DNA of 64,000 bases from Streptomyces sp. NK15101 (lineage in GTDB: Bacteria; Actinomycetota; Actinomycetes; Streptomycetales; Streptomycetaceae): positions 1 through 64,000 of the forward strand of contig NZ_JAINVG010000037.1 of NCBI RefSeq assembly GCF_020400725.1, written 5' to 3'. The notes under the pieces were generated by a model that was given only the letters and a program-made list of their open reading frames with translations, did not search any database and was not told the origin of the DNA. The first letter of the stretch is position 1. Every line of letters begins with the position of its first letter. Below, piece after piece: positions 52,458 through 62,056 of this stretch. A program made the position numbers and the translations under genes.

Positions 52458-53585
52458 GTGTCGGATCGTGAAGCAGGGGTCGGCTACACCGAGACCCCCG
52501 ATCGGGAAGTACGCGGCCTGCGCATGCGGCACTGCCGGCTGTGGACAGCGGAGGGCGCACCGGTCGCCGAGTTGGAGGCGCTCTCCTTTCGACTCCGCTT
52601 CGGTGCCGTGGCCGTTTCCGCGGAAGGCGTGGGCGGGGTGGAGACGCAGCCCGAGTTCCGGCGCCAGGGGCACATGGGCAGGCTCCTCCGTCAAGCGCTG
52701 ACCGGTATGGCGACGAGGGTGGACGTCGCCTTCGTGTCCGACGGCATCGAGGGGGTGTACGAGCGGTTCGGCTTCGTCGGAGCCGTCGCCGAAGGACATC
52801 TGGTCGTCCCCGTACGCAACGTCGAACAGGCCACGGGAGTCGAACCGGGTACGGCCGTCCCCGGCATCCGCGACGGCTCGCCGGCCGACCTCCCCGCCAT
52901 CGTCCACCTGTACAACACCGCGCACGCCCAGCGCCCCTGGACCCATGCACGCCCCCCGGACTGGAACCGGCTCGTCCCCCGGACCACGTGGAAGCCCGGG
53001 TCGCGGACCCTGGTCCTGCAGAGGGGCAGCGCCACCGTCGGCTACGCGGTGCTGGAGGGCCGGGCCTTCGGCGACCCCCTGGGGACGACGACCGTGGACG
53101 AACTGGTGGCCGAGAACGCCACCGCGACCGGCCGACTGCTCGCGGCCGTCGCCCGACTCTGCTGGCAACGACGCCTGAGCGCCTTCACCGTACGCGAGCC
53201 GGCCGACAGCCTCACCGGACGAGTGGCACGTCAGATGGGCTGCACGTACCAGCAGGGATTCCCGCCGAGCGGCGGGATGATGGCCGCCGTCCTGAACCGC
53301 TCGTCCCTCGTGCGGACCCTCGAACCGGAACTACGACGCCGGGCCGCCTCCCGACAGCCCGACACCGACCACGGCGAATCGCTCGACGCGCTTCGGCGCG
53401 GCGAGCTGATCCCCGACGACAAGGCGCTCATCCGGCTGCTGCTCGGCTACTGGTCCGTCGAGGACGCATCCGCGCAGGGCACGCCGATCCCGGACCGGTA
53501 CCAGGACCTCTGCACGGCCTGGTTCCCCGGAGGCGGCAGCCCGTCCCTGCCCACTCCCTACGCGCACCGCCTGGATCGGTACTAG
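52458..53585 (+). CDS. Eis-like GNAT acetyltransferase
   Basis: GTG at 52458 gives 375 residues. The N-terminal GNAT domain has VSAEGVGGVETQPEFRRQGH (acetyl-CoA site, Q/RxxGxG/A region) and FVSDGIEGVYERFGFVGAV. A second GNAT-like region follows from about 135 (GIRDGSPADLPAIVHLYN). The C-terminal third (PDDKALIRLLLGYWSVEDA) resembles a sterol-carrier-like domain. The architecture is that of Eis/enhanced-intracellular-survival proteins, which acetylate amines. Substrate unknown. An IS relic begins right after its stop. Confidence 0.82.
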   Translation: MSDREAGVGYTETPDREVRGLRMRHCRLWTAEGAPVAELEALSFRLRFGAVAVSAEGVGGVETQPEFRRQGHMGRLLRQALTGMATRVDVAFVSDGIEGVYERFGFVGAVAEGHLVVPVRNVEQATGVEPGTAVPGIRDGSPADLPAIVHLYNTAHAQRPWTHARPPDWNRLVPRTTWKPGSRTLVLQRGSATVGYAVLEGRAFGDPLGTTTVDELVAENATATGRLLAAVARLCWQRRLSAFTVREPADSLTGRVARQMGCTYQQGFPPSGGMMAAVLNRSSLVRTLEPELRRRAASRQPDTDHGESLDALRRGELIPDDKALIRLLLGYWSVEDASAQGTPIPDRYQDLCTAWFPGGGSPSLPTPYAHRLDRY

Positions 53586-53586
53586 G

Positions 53587-53806
53587 CAGTGTCGTCGAGC
53601 GTCACGCCCACATCAGGAGCGAGGCGAGGGCGGCGGCGGCTTCGTGGGACTGGGCCGTCTTGTCGTACCGGGTGGCGATCCCGCGCCACTGCTTCAGGCG
53701 GTTGAAGCACCGTTCCACGAGGCTGCGGCACTTGTAGACCTGCTCGTCGAAGATCGGCGGGCGGCCGCCGCGCCGGGCCCGGTCACGGACCTGGTCGAGC
53801 TGCGCG
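53587..53806 (-). mobile_element. IS5-family transposase 3' relic
   Basis: The minus strand from about 53806 to TGA at 53602 reads QLDQVRDRARRGGRPP, IFDEQVYKCRSLVERCFNRL and KQWRGIATRYDKTAQSHEAA, then LASLLMWA. This is the C-terminus of an IS5-family DDE transposase, including the final catalytic Glu in VERCFNRLK. Everything upstream is gone. GGCAGTGTCG at 53585-53594 may be the outer inverted-repeat end. The other end merges into the PQQ-propeller remnant. Confidence 0.82.
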
Positions 53807-53816
53807 GGATGGGGCC

Positions 53817-54652
53817 TGGCTGTCCGGCGACACGCTGGTCCGCAGCCGCTTCGGCGCGGTGAGCGGGTTCGATGCCGCCACCGGCGAGCGGAGCCGGGAG
53901 CACGTGCCGCCCGGCCGCTCGGTGGTCTGCCACGCCACGGCCGACACCGTCCGCTCGGTCCTGGTCCTCATCCACGACGGGGACGGCGCCTCCTCCCCGG
54001 CCGAGGGCACGTCCTGCACCACCGCCGTCGGCATCGACATGAAGGACGGACGCGAGCTCTGGCAGGCCCCGATCAGCCGGCCCGAGCCGCCCCGCTTCCA
54101 GGACTCCTCGGTGTCCGCCGGCGGCGGCGTTGCCGTGCTCCTCCAGAAGGACGAGCTGCGTGCCGTGGACGTGCGCACCGGAAGGCCCCGCTGGAAGGCG
54201 GCCCTGCCGAAGGACCGCGTCCCGGGCCGGACGGCGGCGGGCGAACGACAGATCGCCGCCCTCCTCGCCTGCGGCGGCGACGACAACCCCTGGGACGAGA
54301 AGGTGGCGGAGGACGCCGAACCGCACACCGCCGCTTTCGATCCGGCCACCGGGGCGCTCAAGTGGTCCACCCCGCTCGGGGGGCCGACAGGCCATCGGCT
54401 GCAACGCCTCCGCGGCCTTCGTGTCGGATCGGGCCGGATCCGGGAAGCGCACGCCATGACGGGCTCGGGCCGTCAGCGGGACGCCATGACCACGACCCTG
54501 GACACCTGGGCTCGGGCGCCTGCCCGGGGGACGAGCAGGGCCTGATCGTCGCCGTGAGCAGGCACGGGGAGAACCTGCCCGCCCGCGCCCGCCCTCCGGA
54601 CAACGACGACGACGTCGCCCTCCTGGCCATCCGGCACACCACGAGCCCATGA
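53817..54652 (+). pseudogene. 5'-truncated PQQ-like beta-propeller protein
   Basis: From 53817 one frame reads VSGFDAATGERSREHV, then AVGIDMKDGRELWQAPISRP, AVDVRTGRPRWKAALPKD and AAFDPATGALKWSTPLGG. These are repeated A-x-D-x-x-T/D-G-x-x-x-W blades of a PQQ-propeller. The start is missing, cut next to the IS5 relic. Past 54380 the sequence appears to change frame (QAIGCNASAAFVSD lies in another) and a last scrap ends at 54652. The intact relatives are exported or membrane-anchored proteins. Confidence 0.7.
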
Positions 54653-54808
54653 CCGGTACGTACGCGCCGGCGATCGAGGAGCCGGCGACGGACCAGTGGA
54701 AGCACCGGACCGCCCCGAACGCCGCCGGTCCGATGAACGCCATCGGCGTGTTCGCTCCGCCCCCTGCCCGGGAACACAGGCCGGGGAGGCGGACTCGCTT
54801 TCGCGCGC

Positions 54809-54910
54809 GACCGTCGACTCCGGGGGTGTGAGGCTCCGTCGAGGTCGGGGATCGTCTTCGCGTGACCGTCAACTCCGCAGGTGCGAAGCCCCGTTGAGGT
54901 CGAGGATCGT
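54809..54910. repeat. Diverged tandem copy of the 3' end of the SDR gene
   Basis: The segments 54809-54855 and 54864-54910 match at 39 of 47 bases. The second is the coding end of the SDR gene (LDLNGASHLRS). The first, beyond its stop, reads PDLDGASHPRS. It could be slippage followed by drift, or the last trace of a tandem SDR paralogue. Confidence 0.75.
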
Positions 54911-55636
54911 GCCGGAGGACCATTCGGCGGCGGGGGAGGCGAGCCAGAGCACCGCCGCCGCGATCTCCTCGGCCGAGCCGACCCGGCCGAACGGACTCTG
55001 CTCCCGGATCGACTCGCCCTCGGGTCCTTCCAGACGCGGTGCGACGCGCTCGGTCGCGAAGAAGCCGGGGGCGACCGAGGCGACGGCAATCCCGTGAGGG
55101 GCGAGCGAGACCGCGAGCGACTGACCCAGCGAGTGCACGGCGGCCTTCGTCGCCCCGTACGCCGGATGGTCGGGTTCACCCCGGAAGGCGCCGCGGGAGC
55201 CGATGTTCACGATCCGGCCTCCCGTACCCTGCTCGATCATGAGCCGGGCGGCGAGATGACTCAGGTTCGCGGTGGCGAGCAGGTTGACCGCCACGTGTTG
55301 CTGCCACACCGCCACCCACTCCTCGTACGGGGTCTCCGCCAGAGGGTGGCGGATGTTCACCGCCGCGTTGTTCACCAGGACGTCGATCCCGCCGAGACCC
55401 TCCGCCGCCATGTCCATCACGGAAGCCGCCTGCACCGGGTTCGCGAGGTCGCCGCCGACCAGCACATGTCCCGTGCCGGTGAGGGACTTCAAGGTCACGC
55501 GAGCCTCCTCGGCGCGTGAACCGAAGTGGACGGCGACCCGGTCGCCGTTGGCCGCGAACGCCTGGGCCACCGCACGCCCGAGGCCGCGTGACGCGCCACT
55601 GACGAGGACGCGCCTGCCCGATGCGGGCAGATTCAT
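54869..55636 (-). CDS. Short-chain dehydrogenase/reductase
   Basis: ATG at 55636 follows AAAGGAA, giving 255 residues. Cofactor loop VLVSGASRGLGRAVAQAF, NAG motif VNNAAVNIRHPL (Ala in place of Gly), catalytic Ser in NIGSRGAFRG and Tyr-x3-Lys as YGATK. The end is WSSGTILDLNGASHLRS. Arg in HFGSRAEEA after the second strand suggests NADP use. Substrate unknown. The 47-base segment beyond its stop is a diverged copy of its own 3' end. Confidence 0.9.
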   Translation of the reverse strand: MNLPASGRRVLVSGASRGLGRAVAQAFAANGDRVAVHFGSRAEEARVTLKSLTGTGHVLVGGDLANPVQAASVMDMAAEGLGGIDVLVNNAAVNIRHPLAETPYEEWVAVWQQHVAVNLLATANLSHLAARLMIEQGTGGRIVNIGSRGAFRGEPDHPAYGATKAAVHSLGQSLAVSLAPHGIAVASVAPGFFATERVAPRLEGPEGESIREQSPFGRVGSAEEIAAAVLWLASPAAEWSSGTILDLNGASHLRS

Positions 55637-56149
55637 GAAGATTCCTTTCGAACCGCGACGAAGGAGGAGACCGCAACTCCCCGCCGCTCCCTGAACGTTC
55701 GGTCGGACCTTCCGCACGCCGGTGACGATGCAGCTCAGCCGGGTACGTAGGTCGTCGGTCCCCCGAAGCGTATGAGATCTGCGGGGCGTGCTTGTCGCCG
55801 CCGGCACCGAAGGCGGTGCCCGGGACGACGGCGATGCGCTGTTCCTTCGGCAGGTGCGCCGCTCCCCACGCACGCGGAGACGATCCCGGGGATACGGGGC
55901 GGACCGCGGCCGGCTCTCCCCGATCTCCTCCGGGCGGCGTCGTGCGCATCACCGGAACGAGTGGTGCGCACATCGATGTCGAGGCCGGTCACGACCCCGC
56001 CCGTGTGCGGAACGAGGCCTGCGGCGGTACGCCGAACATGACGGCCGCCCCCTCCTCCCGCGAACCTCCTCCCGGGGACGAAGCCGGGGCCTGTTCACCC
56101 CCTCGCGGACGCGACGGCGAATGATCGACATGTGGGTAACCTGACCCGC
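55637..56149. other. Intergenic region before the LuxR gene, with an aminotransferase scrap
   Basis: Apart from the fragment at 55735-55880, no gene is supported. Plus-strand frames here are composition artefacts. Confidence 0.5.
55735..55880 (-). pseudogene. C-terminal scrap of a PLP-dependent aminotransferase
   Basis: The minus strand reads LPKEQRIAVVPGTAFGAGGD followed by QISYAS, the last strand and the substrate-Arg loop region of class I/II aminotransferases (IAVVPGTAFG...RISYA). Normally an Arg precedes ISYA; here Gln is found. No other part of such an enzyme is nearby. Confidence 0.5.
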
Positions 56150-58849
56150 ATGCTTTACGGGAGGGATGCCGAGCGATCGGTCATGAGCAGACTGCTTGAG
56201 GACGCCGGTGCCGGGACCAGCGGTGTCCTGGTGGTCCGGGGCGAACCGGGCATCGGCAAGACGGCGTTGCTGGACGCTTTCGCGGTCCGGGACGACATGC
56301 TGGTTCTGCGGGGCGTGGGGATCGAGTCGGAGGCCGAATTACCTTTCGGCGGACTGCACCTGCTGCTGCGCCCGGTCCTGGCGGCCCAGCTGCGGAATCT
56401 GCCCGAACCCCAACGCCAGGCGCTGGAAGGAGCGTTCGGACTGACGCTCGGGGTGTACGCGGACCGCATGATGGTCGGGCTCGCCGTGCTGACCCTCTTG
56501 TCGGAGCTGGCCGAGGGCGCCCCCGTGCTGTGCCTGGTCGACGATGCCCAATGGCTGGACCGGCCTTCGGCCGAGGCGCTGCTGTTCGCCGCCAGGCGAC
56601 TGGGCGCCGAGGGCGTCGCGATGGTGTTCGCGGTCCGTGACGGCGAGGCCCCCTTCCCCACCCCCGGACTGCCGGAGCTGCGACTGGCGGGGCTGTCCTG
56701 CGAAGCGGCCGCCGCACTGGTCGACGCGTGCGAGGGAGACCTGGCCTCGGAGGTACGCCGTCGGGTCCTCGCCGAGGCAGGGGGCAACCCCCTCGCCCTC
56801 ATCGAACTCCCCACCGCGCTGGCCACGTCCGCCCCGGGGCCCGCGCTCCCGCTCACCAACCGGCTGCAGCTGGCCTTCCACGCACAGGCCGGCAGGCTGC
56901 CCGAGGCGAGCCGGACCCTGCTCCTGGTGGCCGCCGCCGACGACACCGGCGACCTGGGCCTGCTGTTGCGGGCCGCGGAGTCGATGGGTGCGGGCGTCGG
57001 CGATCTGCCCGCCGTGGAGGAGGCGGGTCTGCTGCGCTTCGACGGCCGGCAGGTGACCTTCCGGCACCCGCTGGTACGGGCCGCGGTGTACCAGGGCACC
57101 CCCCTCGACCGACGGCTGCGCGCGCACCGGGCGCTGGCGGACGTACTGACCGATCCCGATCAGGCCGACCGACGGGCCTGGCACCTGGCCTCGGCCGCCA
57201 CCGGACCCGACGCCGGCATAGCCGCCGAACTGGAGCGCACCGCCTCCCTGGCGGCGGAACGCAAGGGGTACGCGGCGTCCGCCGCGGCCTACGAGCGAGC
57301 GGCACAGCTGGCGGCCACGGCCGAGGCGCGCACCCGCCTGCTCACGCTGGCCGCCGAGACCGCCCTGGAGTCCGGCGCCCTCGCCCGGGCCCAGGCGCTG
57401 GCGGAGCGGGTCACCGATCCGGTGGCCCGCCGCGGCCTGGTCCGGGTCCGGGCCGCGGCCGCGGCCGGGCAGGGCTTCCTCCGCCAAGCCCATGCCCTGC
57501 AGCTGGCGGAGGCGACGAGGCTCGCCGAGTGCGACCCCGTCGGGGCGGTCGAGGTGATGATGGACGCGCTGCACACCACCTGGTTCTCGGGAGAGCGTGA
57601 CCTCGCCACCGTGACGGCGGCCCAGCTGGGGGCGCTCCGCCCGCCCGCCGGTCATCCCGCCTGGTCGGTCCTGCGGCTCCAGCGCTGGTTGACGGCTCTG
57701 GCGCTCGGCCGCTCCGACGAGCGTCCGCCCGACCTGGCGGAGGTCTTCGCCCAGGCGGCCGCCGCGCGGGCGCACGAGGCCAGGGACGTCCTGATGATCT
57801 GCGGCATCGGCCTGATGGGCGGCCTGGACACGGAAGCGGAGAGCCTGGCATCGGGCATCGTGTCCGCGGCACGGACCGCGGGCAAGGTCGGCGTCCTGCC
57901 CGCGGCCCTGTACTACGCGGCGATCTCCCGGACGTTCCTGGGCCGCTACCGCGACGCCGCGACCAGCGCCGCGGAGGCGCTCGACATCGCCGAGGACACC
58001 GGGCAGTCGCATTGGGTCAGTCACGCGCAGGGAGTGACGGCCTATCTGGCGGCGATCGAGGGCGACGAGCAGCGCTGCCGCGACCTGGCCCAGTCGGCCC
58101 TGACCGACCCCGGCACGGGCGCCCGTCCGGCGGGGCTGCACAGGGCCAGGTGGGCGCTGGGCCTGCTCGACCTCGGCCACGGCAGGGTGAAGGAGGCCCT
58201 GGACCACCTGTCGGTGCTGTACCACGGTCCGGCCCGGCACCAGCTGCCGGCCGAACGCAGCCTGCCCGACCTGGTCGAGGCCGCGGTACGGCTGGGGGAA
58301 CTCGACCTCGCGACAGGGGCGTTCGGACGTCTGACGGACCTGGCGCGACGGATCCCGGCACCCTCGATCGAAGCGCTCCTGCACCGCTGCGGGGCCCTGC
58401 TGGACCCCGACGACGACACCTTCGCCCTGTCGTTGCGGTTGCACGAGCGCGACAGCCGCCCCTTCGAACACGCCCGTACGCAGCTGCTGTACGGCGAGTG
58501 GCTGCGCCGCGGCCGCCGCAAGTCCGAGGCGCGGACGCAGCTGGCCGCGGCCCTGGAGACCTTCGACCTGATCGGCGCCCGGTCCTGGGCCGACCGCGCC
58601 CAGTCCGAACTCGAGGCCACCGGCGTGGCCGCGACGACTCCGCGTCGCGGTCCCGGCGTACTGTCCCTGCTCACCCCGCAGGAGCTGCACATCGTCACGC
58701 TGGCAGCCGACGGCATGTCGAACAAGGACATAGCCGCCCAGCTGTTCATCAGCCCCAGGACGGTCGGACACCATCTCTACCGGGCCTACCCCAAGCTGGG
58801 CGTGGCCTCGCGCCACGAACTGTCCGACGCCATCGCCGCCCACCAGTAG
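56150..58849 (+). CDS. Large AAA-ATPase LuxR-family (LAL) regulator with a TTA codon
   Basis: ATG at 56150 (GTG 56132 is an in-frame alternative) gives 899 residues. The N-terminal ATPase has Walker A GEPGIGKTALLD at 31-42 and Walker B VLCLVDDAQWLD. The middle 500 residues are TPR-like helical repeats. The C-terminal LuxR helix-turn-helix is LTPQELHIVTLAADGMSNKD followed by FISPRTVGHHLYRAYPKL. Codon 64 is TTA (56339-56341), read only by the bldA tRNA in Streptomyces, so production is probably tied to development. LAL regulators often control secondary metabolism or sugar use; the target is not shown. Confidence 0.92.
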   Translation: MLYGRDAERSVMSRLLEDAGAGTSGVLVVRGEPGIGKTALLDAFAVRDDMLVLRGVGIESEAELPFGGLHLLLRPVLAAQLRNLPEPQRQALEGAFGLTLGVYADRMMVGLAVLTLLSELAEGAPVLCLVDDAQWLDRPSAEALLFAARRLGAEGVAMVFAVRDGEAPFPTPGLPELRLAGLSCEAAAALVDACEGDLASEVRRRVLAEAGGNPLALIELPTALATSAPGPALPLTNRLQLAFHAQAGRLPEASRTLLLVAAADDTGDLGLLLRAAESMGAGVGDLPAVEEAGLLRFDGRQVTFRHPLVRAAVYQGTPLDRRLRAHRALADVLTDPDQADRRAWHLASAATGPDAGIAAELERTASLAAERKGYAASAAAYERAAQLAATAEARTRLLTLAAETALESGALARAQALAERVTDPVARRGLVRVRAAAAAGQGFLRQAHALQLAEATRLAECDPVGAVEVMMDALHTTWFSGERDLATVTAAQLGALRPPAGHPAWSVLRLQRWLTALALGRSDERPPDLAEVFAQAAAARAHEARDVLMICGIGLMGGLDTEAESLASGIVSAARTAGKVGVLPAALYYAAISRTFLGRYRDAATSAAEALDIAEDTGQSHWVSHAQGVTAYLAAIEGDEQRCRDLAQSALTDPGTGARPAGLHRARWALGLLDLGHGRVKEALDHLSVLYHGPARHQLPAERSLPDLVEAAVRLGELDLATGAFGRLTDLARRIPAPSIEALLHRCGALLDPDDDTFALSLRLHERDSRPFEHARTQLLYGEWLRRGRRKSEARTQLAAALETFDLIGARSWADRAQSELEATGVAATTPRRGPGVLSLLTPQELHIVTLAADGMSNKDIAAQLFISPRTVGHHLYRAYPKLGVASRHELSDAIAAHQ

Positions 58850-58962
58850 GCGATGACTGATACGGCGGCCCCCGCCGGTCATCGGGACAAGTAACGCGCG
58901 CCGATTCCGCGGGCGGGGCGGCTCCCTAGCGTGGAGACCACCCCGACCCGAGGAGCTTTTCC

Positions 58963-59949
58963 TTGTCCCAGCAGATCCATGTCGCCCCCGTCGCCTGGCT
59001 GTCGGCCGAACAGACCGCAGCCTGGCACGCCGTGGTCAGCGCCGCCGTCGAGCGCGACCTTCCGGGCCGCCCGTCGCCGAGTCCCAAGCAGGTGCATGCC
59101 CAACTCACCACGGCGGGCCTGGACAGCCGCAGGCTCTTCTGGCTGGCCACCGAGACCGACGGCAGCGTCGTCGGCGTGGCGGCGTTGCGCCTGTTCGATT
59201 CGGCGGGCCAAGGCCACCTGGCCGAGCTGGAGCTGCACGTCCACCCCGACGCCCGGCGCCGCGGTGCGGGCACGCAGCTGCTGTCCGCGGCCGCCTTCGC
59301 CGCCCAGGTGGAGCAGCGCCGCAGCCTGCTGACCTCGGCCATCGACGGCACCGCCGGCGATGCCTTCTGCGCCGGCCGCTCGTTCCAGCGGGTGCTGACC
59401 CTCCACCAGCTCGTCCTGCCCCTCGCCGAGGCGGACGACTCCGCGGCCGACGCCGAGCACCCCGGCTACGAACTGGCCGGCTGGACCGGCACCGTCCCCG
59501 ACCACCTCGCCACCACCTTCGCCGAGGCGAAGAACGCGATGAACGACATGCCCACCGGGGGCATGGACTACGGCCACCTGAGCTGGGACGCCGACCGGGT
59601 CCGCAAGATGGCCCGGGTGCTCGCCGACCGGGGCGACACCCTCCTCACCCTCGCCGCCCTCAAGGGCGACACCATGGGCGGCTTCACCGAGGTCGTCATC
59701 CGGGCCGGGGAGACCCGCCGGGCCCTGCAGTACGACACCGCCGTGGTGCCCGCCCACCGCGGGCACGGGCTCGGGCTGTGGCTGAAGGCCTCCATGACGC
59801 GCACCCTCAGGGACACCCACCCCGGCATCGTCGAGATCGAGACCGACAACGCCGACGACAACACCCACATGCTCGCCGTCAACCGGCGCCTGGGCTTCCG
59901 CCCTCAGCAGATCGTTCACGAGTACCAGCTGGATCTGCCGGGCGCCTGA
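58963..59949 (+). CDS. Double-GNAT acetyltransferase
   Basis: TTG at 58963 is the best start, 8 bases after GAGGAG. 328 residues hold two GNAT domains. The first has LAELELHVHPDARRRGAGTQ (acetyl-CoA loop) and the second QYDTAVVPAHRGHGLGLWLK with IETDNADDNTHMLAVNRRLG. The latter half is more canonical. Such mycothiol-synthase-like double domains occur widely in actinobacteria. The gene follows the LAL regulator by 113 bases and may be under its control. Confidence 0.88.
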   Translation: MSQQIHVAPVAWLSAEQTAAWHAVVSAAVERDLPGRPSPSPKQVHAQLTTAGLDSRRLFWLATETDGSVVGVAALRLFDSAGQGHLAELELHVHPDARRRGAGTQLLSAAAFAAQVEQRRSLLTSAIDGTAGDAFCAGRSFQRVLTLHQLVLPLAEADDSAADAEHPGYELAGWTGTVPDHLATTFAEAKNAMNDMPTGGMDYGHLSWDADRVRKMARVLADRGDTLLTLAALKGDTMGGFTEVVIRAGETRRALQYDTAVVPAHRGHGLGLWLKASMTRTLRDTHPGIVEIETDNADDNTHMLAVNRRLGFRPQQIVHEYQLDLPGA

Positions 59950-60015
59950 CCGCATCGCGCGGGAAGAACCCGTCGACGACTCCACCCGACCCACCACACC
60001 GCCCAAGGGGCCACC

Positions 60016-60798
60016 GTGAACGTCTCCACCTCCACCCTCTCCCTGACCGTCGCCGACGTGGACGCCTCCCGCGCGTTCCTCTGCACCCACCTCGGCTACC
60101 AGGTGGCCATGGCCGACGACGGCTTCGCCTCCCTGACCCGCGAGGACGCCGCCGTCGACGTAGTCCTGCTCCGCAAGGGCACCGAAGTCCTCCCCGCCGA
60201 GCAGCGGGACCGGGAGGCGACCGGACTCATCCTCGCGCTCACGGTCACCGACCTCGACGCGGAGGAGGCCAGGCTGCGTGCGGCGGGCGCCCCCATCACC
60301 ATGCCGCTGCGCGAAGAGCCCTGGGGCGAGCGCCTGTTCCAGACGACCGACCCCAACGGGGTCGTCATCCAGCTCGTCGAATGGGCCGCACCGGACCAGC
60401 CCTCGGACCGGAGCGAGGACGCCACCATGCGGGTGATCACTCCGGAGACCGGGCACGTCACCGTCTCCCCGAACGCCACCATGGCCGGCCTGGCGGCTCC
60501 CAGCCGCGGCAGCGCGGAACTCAGTACGTGGACGGTCGCCATGGAGGCCGGAGCGACCGGCCCCGAGCACTCCGTCAGCCGTGAACAGGTCTGGACGGTC
60601 ACCGCGGGCGCCCTGGAGGTGACCTGTGACGGCCGTACCGAGAAGGTGGCGCTCGGCCAGACCCTGGTCCTGCCGGCGGACCTGGTCCGCCGGATCCACG
60701 CGCCCGAGCCGGCCGAGGCCCACGTCTCGATGCGGGCCGACGGGGTCGCCTCCGTTCCCGGATCCGAGGGCACGCGCGAACTGCCCTGGGCCCGGTAA
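60016..60798 (+). CDS. VOC-cupin fusion protein
   Basis: GTG at 60016 follows AAGGGG, giving 260 residues. Residues 1-125 form a glyoxalase-type VOC domain (LSLTVADVDASRAFLCTHLG to FQTTDPNGVVIQLVEW). Residues 135-260 form a cupin (MEAGATGPEHSVSREQVWTV, then VALGQTLVLPADLVRRIHA). The cupin keeps one His and a Glu/Gln pair as possible metal ligands. The fusion could link a bound substrate to a sensor or isomerase step; nothing more specific can be said. It lies 66 bases after the double-GNAT gene. Confidence 0.88.
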   Translation: MNVSTSTLSLTVADVDASRAFLCTHLGYQVAMADDGFASLTREDAAVDVVLLRKGTEVLPAEQRDREATGLILALTVTDLDAEEARLRAAGAPITMPLREEPWGERLFQTTDPNGVVIQLVEWAAPDQPSDRSEDATMRVITPETGHVTVSPNATMAGLAAPSRGSAELSTWTVAMEAGATGPEHSVSREQVWTVTAGALEVTCDGRTEKVALGQTLVLPADLVRRIHAPEPAEAHVSMRADGVASVPGSEGTRELPWAR

Positions 60799-60815
60799 GG
60801 GAGGAACGCCGTCGA

Positions 60816-60850
60816 TCCCCCGGTCCCGCCGACCACGGGCGACCGGGGGA
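60816..60850 (+). terminator. Terminator after the VOC-cupin gene
   Basis: Arms TCCCCCGGTC (60816-60825) and GACCGGGGGA (60841-60850) form a perfect 10-bp stem with a 15-base loop, 17 bases after the stop. Confidence 0.65.
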
Positions 60851-60905
60851 GGGGGAAGGAAGCCGGACGGGGTGCCCCCGGCCGGCTCGGCAGGACGTCG
60901 AACCC

Positions 60906-60940
60906 TTGGCGAGCATGGTAACGCCTGTTACCATGCTCGC
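60906..60940 (+). promoter_or_regulatory. Promoter and autoregulatory palindrome of the Fic-type toxin-antitoxin operon
   Basis: Perfect 14-bp arms GCGAGCATGGTAAC (60909-60922) and GTTACCATGCTCGC (60927-60940) flank GCCT and abut the ATG at 60941. TTGGCG at 60906-60911 and TACCAT at 60929-60934, 17 bp apart, fit a sigma-70-type promoter. That would place the transcription start at about 60941, on the ATG. The mRNA would then be leaderless, and the operator would cover the promoter almost completely. No Shine-Dalgarno sequence is present. Confidence 0.72.
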
Positions 60941-61180
60941 ATGGCGAAGACACAGCTGGGTGCGCGTGTGGACGAGGACGTGGCGGAACTGGCGAAGAAG
61001 CGCGCCGCCGACCTGGGGCTGAGCGTGGGGGACTACCTCGCCCGGCTCGTGCAGGACGACGCCAGCGGCCTGCGCGCCCGAGCAGTGGACGCGGCCGCCC
61101 GCTTCCTGGCCGAACACCAGGCGGTCTTCGACGAGGCCGAGGAAGCCCGGCAGACGTCCCGGGGAGCGCGCGCGGCCTGA
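60941..61180 (+). CDS. Antitoxin of Fic-type toxin-antitoxin module (ribbon-helix-helix-like)
   Basis: 79 residues. Residues 1-45 (TQLGARVDEDVAELAKKRAA then LGLSVGDYLARLVQDD) match a ribbon-helix-helix DNA-binding antitoxin. The C-terminal part (AARFLAEHQAVFDEAEEARQ) is a helix that would embrace the toxin. Its last base overlaps the toxin start (TGATG), the usual coupling. The palindrome directly upstream is the probable binding site for self-repression. Confidence 0.85.
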   Translation: MAKTQLGARVDEDVAELAKKRAADLGLSVGDYLARLVQDDASGLRARAVDAAARFLAEHQAVFDEAEEARQTSRGARAA

Positions 61181-61557
61181 TGGAACTGCACATCGACGTT
61201 CCCTGGATCCTGCAGGTCGCCGAGGCCGCCGGAGCGGACGACCCGGCTCCCGACGACTACGGCGTCCCGGTGTCGGCGGTCGCCCGCCACCGGGCCGAGG
61301 TGCTCGAACAACCGGTGTACGACGGCCCCTACGCCAAGGCCGCCGCCCTGATACACACCCTGGGCCGGTGCCGCTGGCTGGAGCGCTCCAACCTGGCCGT
61401 CGCCGCCGCCACCGGCGTCATGTACCTCGCAGCCGCCGGAGTCCCGGTCAAGCCGGCCCGCCAGGACGCCATCGCCCTGAAGGACCTGCTTCTCGATCCC
61501 ACCTGCACGGCCGGGAGGATCGCCGCCCTGCTGCGGACCTGGCCCGCGGCCACCTGA
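61180..61557 (+). CDS. Fic/Doc-like toxin with degenerate catalytic motif
   Basis: 125 residues from ATG 61180. PVYDGPYAKAAALIHTLGRC followed by RWLERSNLAVAAATGVMYLA matches the small Doc-like toxins of streptomycetes. The canonical Fic signature HPFxxGN(G/K)R is absent; RWLERSN stands at its place. Known Fic/Doc proteins transfer AMP or phosphate to targets such as EF-Tu; without the His this member must act differently or be inactive. It is coupled to the antitoxin gene. Confidence 0.78.
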   Translation: MELHIDVPWILQVAEAAGADDPAPDDYGVPVSAVARHRAEVLEQPVYDGPYAKAAALIHTLGRCRWLERSNLAVAAATGVMYLAAAGVPVKPARQDAIALKDLLLDPTCTAGRIAALLRTWPAAT

Positions 61558-62056
61558 CGCGCGCAGCCCTCCGGTACGGGACGCCCGGCCCCGGTTCGTC
61601 GTTCGTCCGGTGACCGACGCTCCTCCAGCGCGCCGAGGCCGTCCCGGGCGGCCGGCCAGGCGCGGCCGGCCAGGCGCGGGAGGCCGGAGCGAGCCGGGCG
61701 GAGCCGGACCTGCGACCCGGCACGAAGGCCGTGTCCCGTTCCTTCCGCCGGACCCCGGCGTCCGCCCCGGCCTGCGGTCGGTCAGGGCACCGAGGAGCCC
61801 GGAGAGGGCGTCGGTCGTCCGCACGAGCACGTCGACGCCGACCGTCCGGTCGCCGGGCGGCCTTCCACCTCGCGGTGATCCGCATCCGGGCCGGAAAGCG
61901 GGGGCGAACCGCCGACTTCTGGCCACCCGTCCGTGACGGGACGTCGTCGGCGCGGACGAGCAGGAACCACTCGGCTCGTCCGCCCGTCGTCTTCACGGGG
62001 GTTGCCACAGGCTCGACACCCCTTTCGCTCTTCACCGCCGAGGTCCGAGGAGATCC
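61558..62056. other. 499-base region without a supported gene
   Basis: A tandem GCGGCCGGCCAGGC pair lies near 61645-61678. The minus strand near 61780-61850 reads VGVDVLVRTTDALSGLLGAL, which is coding-like but isolated. No intact gene is seen. Confidence 0.4.
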